Below, piece by piece: positions 63,906-64,000 of a stretch of 64,000 nucleotides of DNA. How positions within the stretch are numbered: the stretch's first letter is position 1; each line of letters opens with the position of its first letter. A program made the translations under genes and the position numbers. The stretch is from Lachnospiraceae bacterium UBA1721 (lineage in GTDB: Bacteria > Bacillota > Clostridia > Lachnospirales > Lachnospiraceae). A model generated the notes under the pieces. The model had not been told where the DNA came from, did no database searches, and saw nothing but the letters and a program-made list of their open reading frames with translations. The stretch is taken from assembly GCA_002317155.1 (NCBI GenBank), contig DCIR01000062.1:7460-71459 (forward strand). The letters run 5' to 3'.

Positions 63906-64000
63906 ATGGCAAAGTCTGAAAGATATTATGGAACCGGTAGAAGAAAGAGCTCTGTTGCAAGAGTATATCTTATGCCCGGTAAAGGAAAGATCACTATCAA
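63906..64000 (+). CDS. rpsI: 30S ribosomal protein S9, 5' part (3' end outside the window)
   Basis: The first 31 codons are present: the protein starts [20 protein letters not shown] and continues [11 protein letters not shown], the usual S9 N-terminus including the GTGRRKxSVARV signature. AAGGAGG lies upstream. It is co-transcribed with rplM, as in most bacteria, and runs off the end of the window. Confidence 0.95.
   Translation, partial: MAKSERYYGTGRRKSSVARVYLMPGKGKITI

Overview
The window looks like chromosomal DNA of a rumen or gut Lachnospiraceae bacterium (Clostridia), most like Butyrivibrio, Pseudobutyrivibrio or Roseburia. The reasons are moderate-to-low GC by eye, strong AGGAGG-type ribosome sites with some TTG and GTG starts, a T-box leader, Gram-positive lipoproteins, GatCAB transamidation, and an intracellular beta-mannan phosphorolysis locus of the Roseburia/Ruminococcus type. 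Almost every gene is on the + strand; only two lie on the - strand (23750-24616 and 28974-29855). I see no rRNA, tRNA, CRISPR array, insertion sequence or phage module.

Layout. 1-3651: the 3' part of an amidohydrolase, an EAL-type cyclic-di-GMP protein, and a rhodanese/PP-loop fusion. 3768-8968: an oligopeptide-type ABC importer whose two ATPases are fused, ending in a perfect hairpin over the stop codon. 9146-14008: two metallophosphoesterases, then a DUF2975/XRE/DUF4173 membrane cluster behind a near-consensus promoter, with a broken tandem duplicate at its end. 14129-16999: type III pantothenate kinase, a PutP-like symporter and a small orphan gene. 17058-22477: promoter, T-box leader, then aspS-gatC-gatA-gatB; the T-box specifier appears to read GAAC, that is overlapping Glu and Asn codons. 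22657-29855: a zinc-ribbon lipoprotein, a TrpXYZ-like ABC importer with a LacI regulator, and two - strand genes.

30194-42940 is the main accessory block: GH36 alpha-galactosidase, LacI regulator, GH51, two GH130 phosphorylases of different subfamilies, GH5, a CE2 esterase, a second SGNH esterase and mannose-6-phosphate isomerase. None of the enzymes has a signal peptide. I infer that imported, acetylated galacto(gluco)mannan oligosaccharides are stripped of galactose and acetate in the cytoplasm, phosphorolysed to mannose-1-phosphate and passed to glycolysis. Between the two esterases lie two adjacent long imperfect palindromes (40159-40380 and 40414-40648) with the same nested-hairpin plan. 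They code for nothing convincing and are the most puzzling DNA in the window.

43179-64000: a chemoreceptor, NAD salvage (pncB, nadD-like) with an overlapping GH2 gene, a run of envelope and lipoprotein genes mixed with tRNA and rRNA modification enzymes, an ABC-F protein, a MoxR-type AAA/vWA/leucine-rich-repeat triad that could be a chaperone-like system, and finally the rplM-rpsI ribosomal operon with promoter and leader; rpsI runs off the end.
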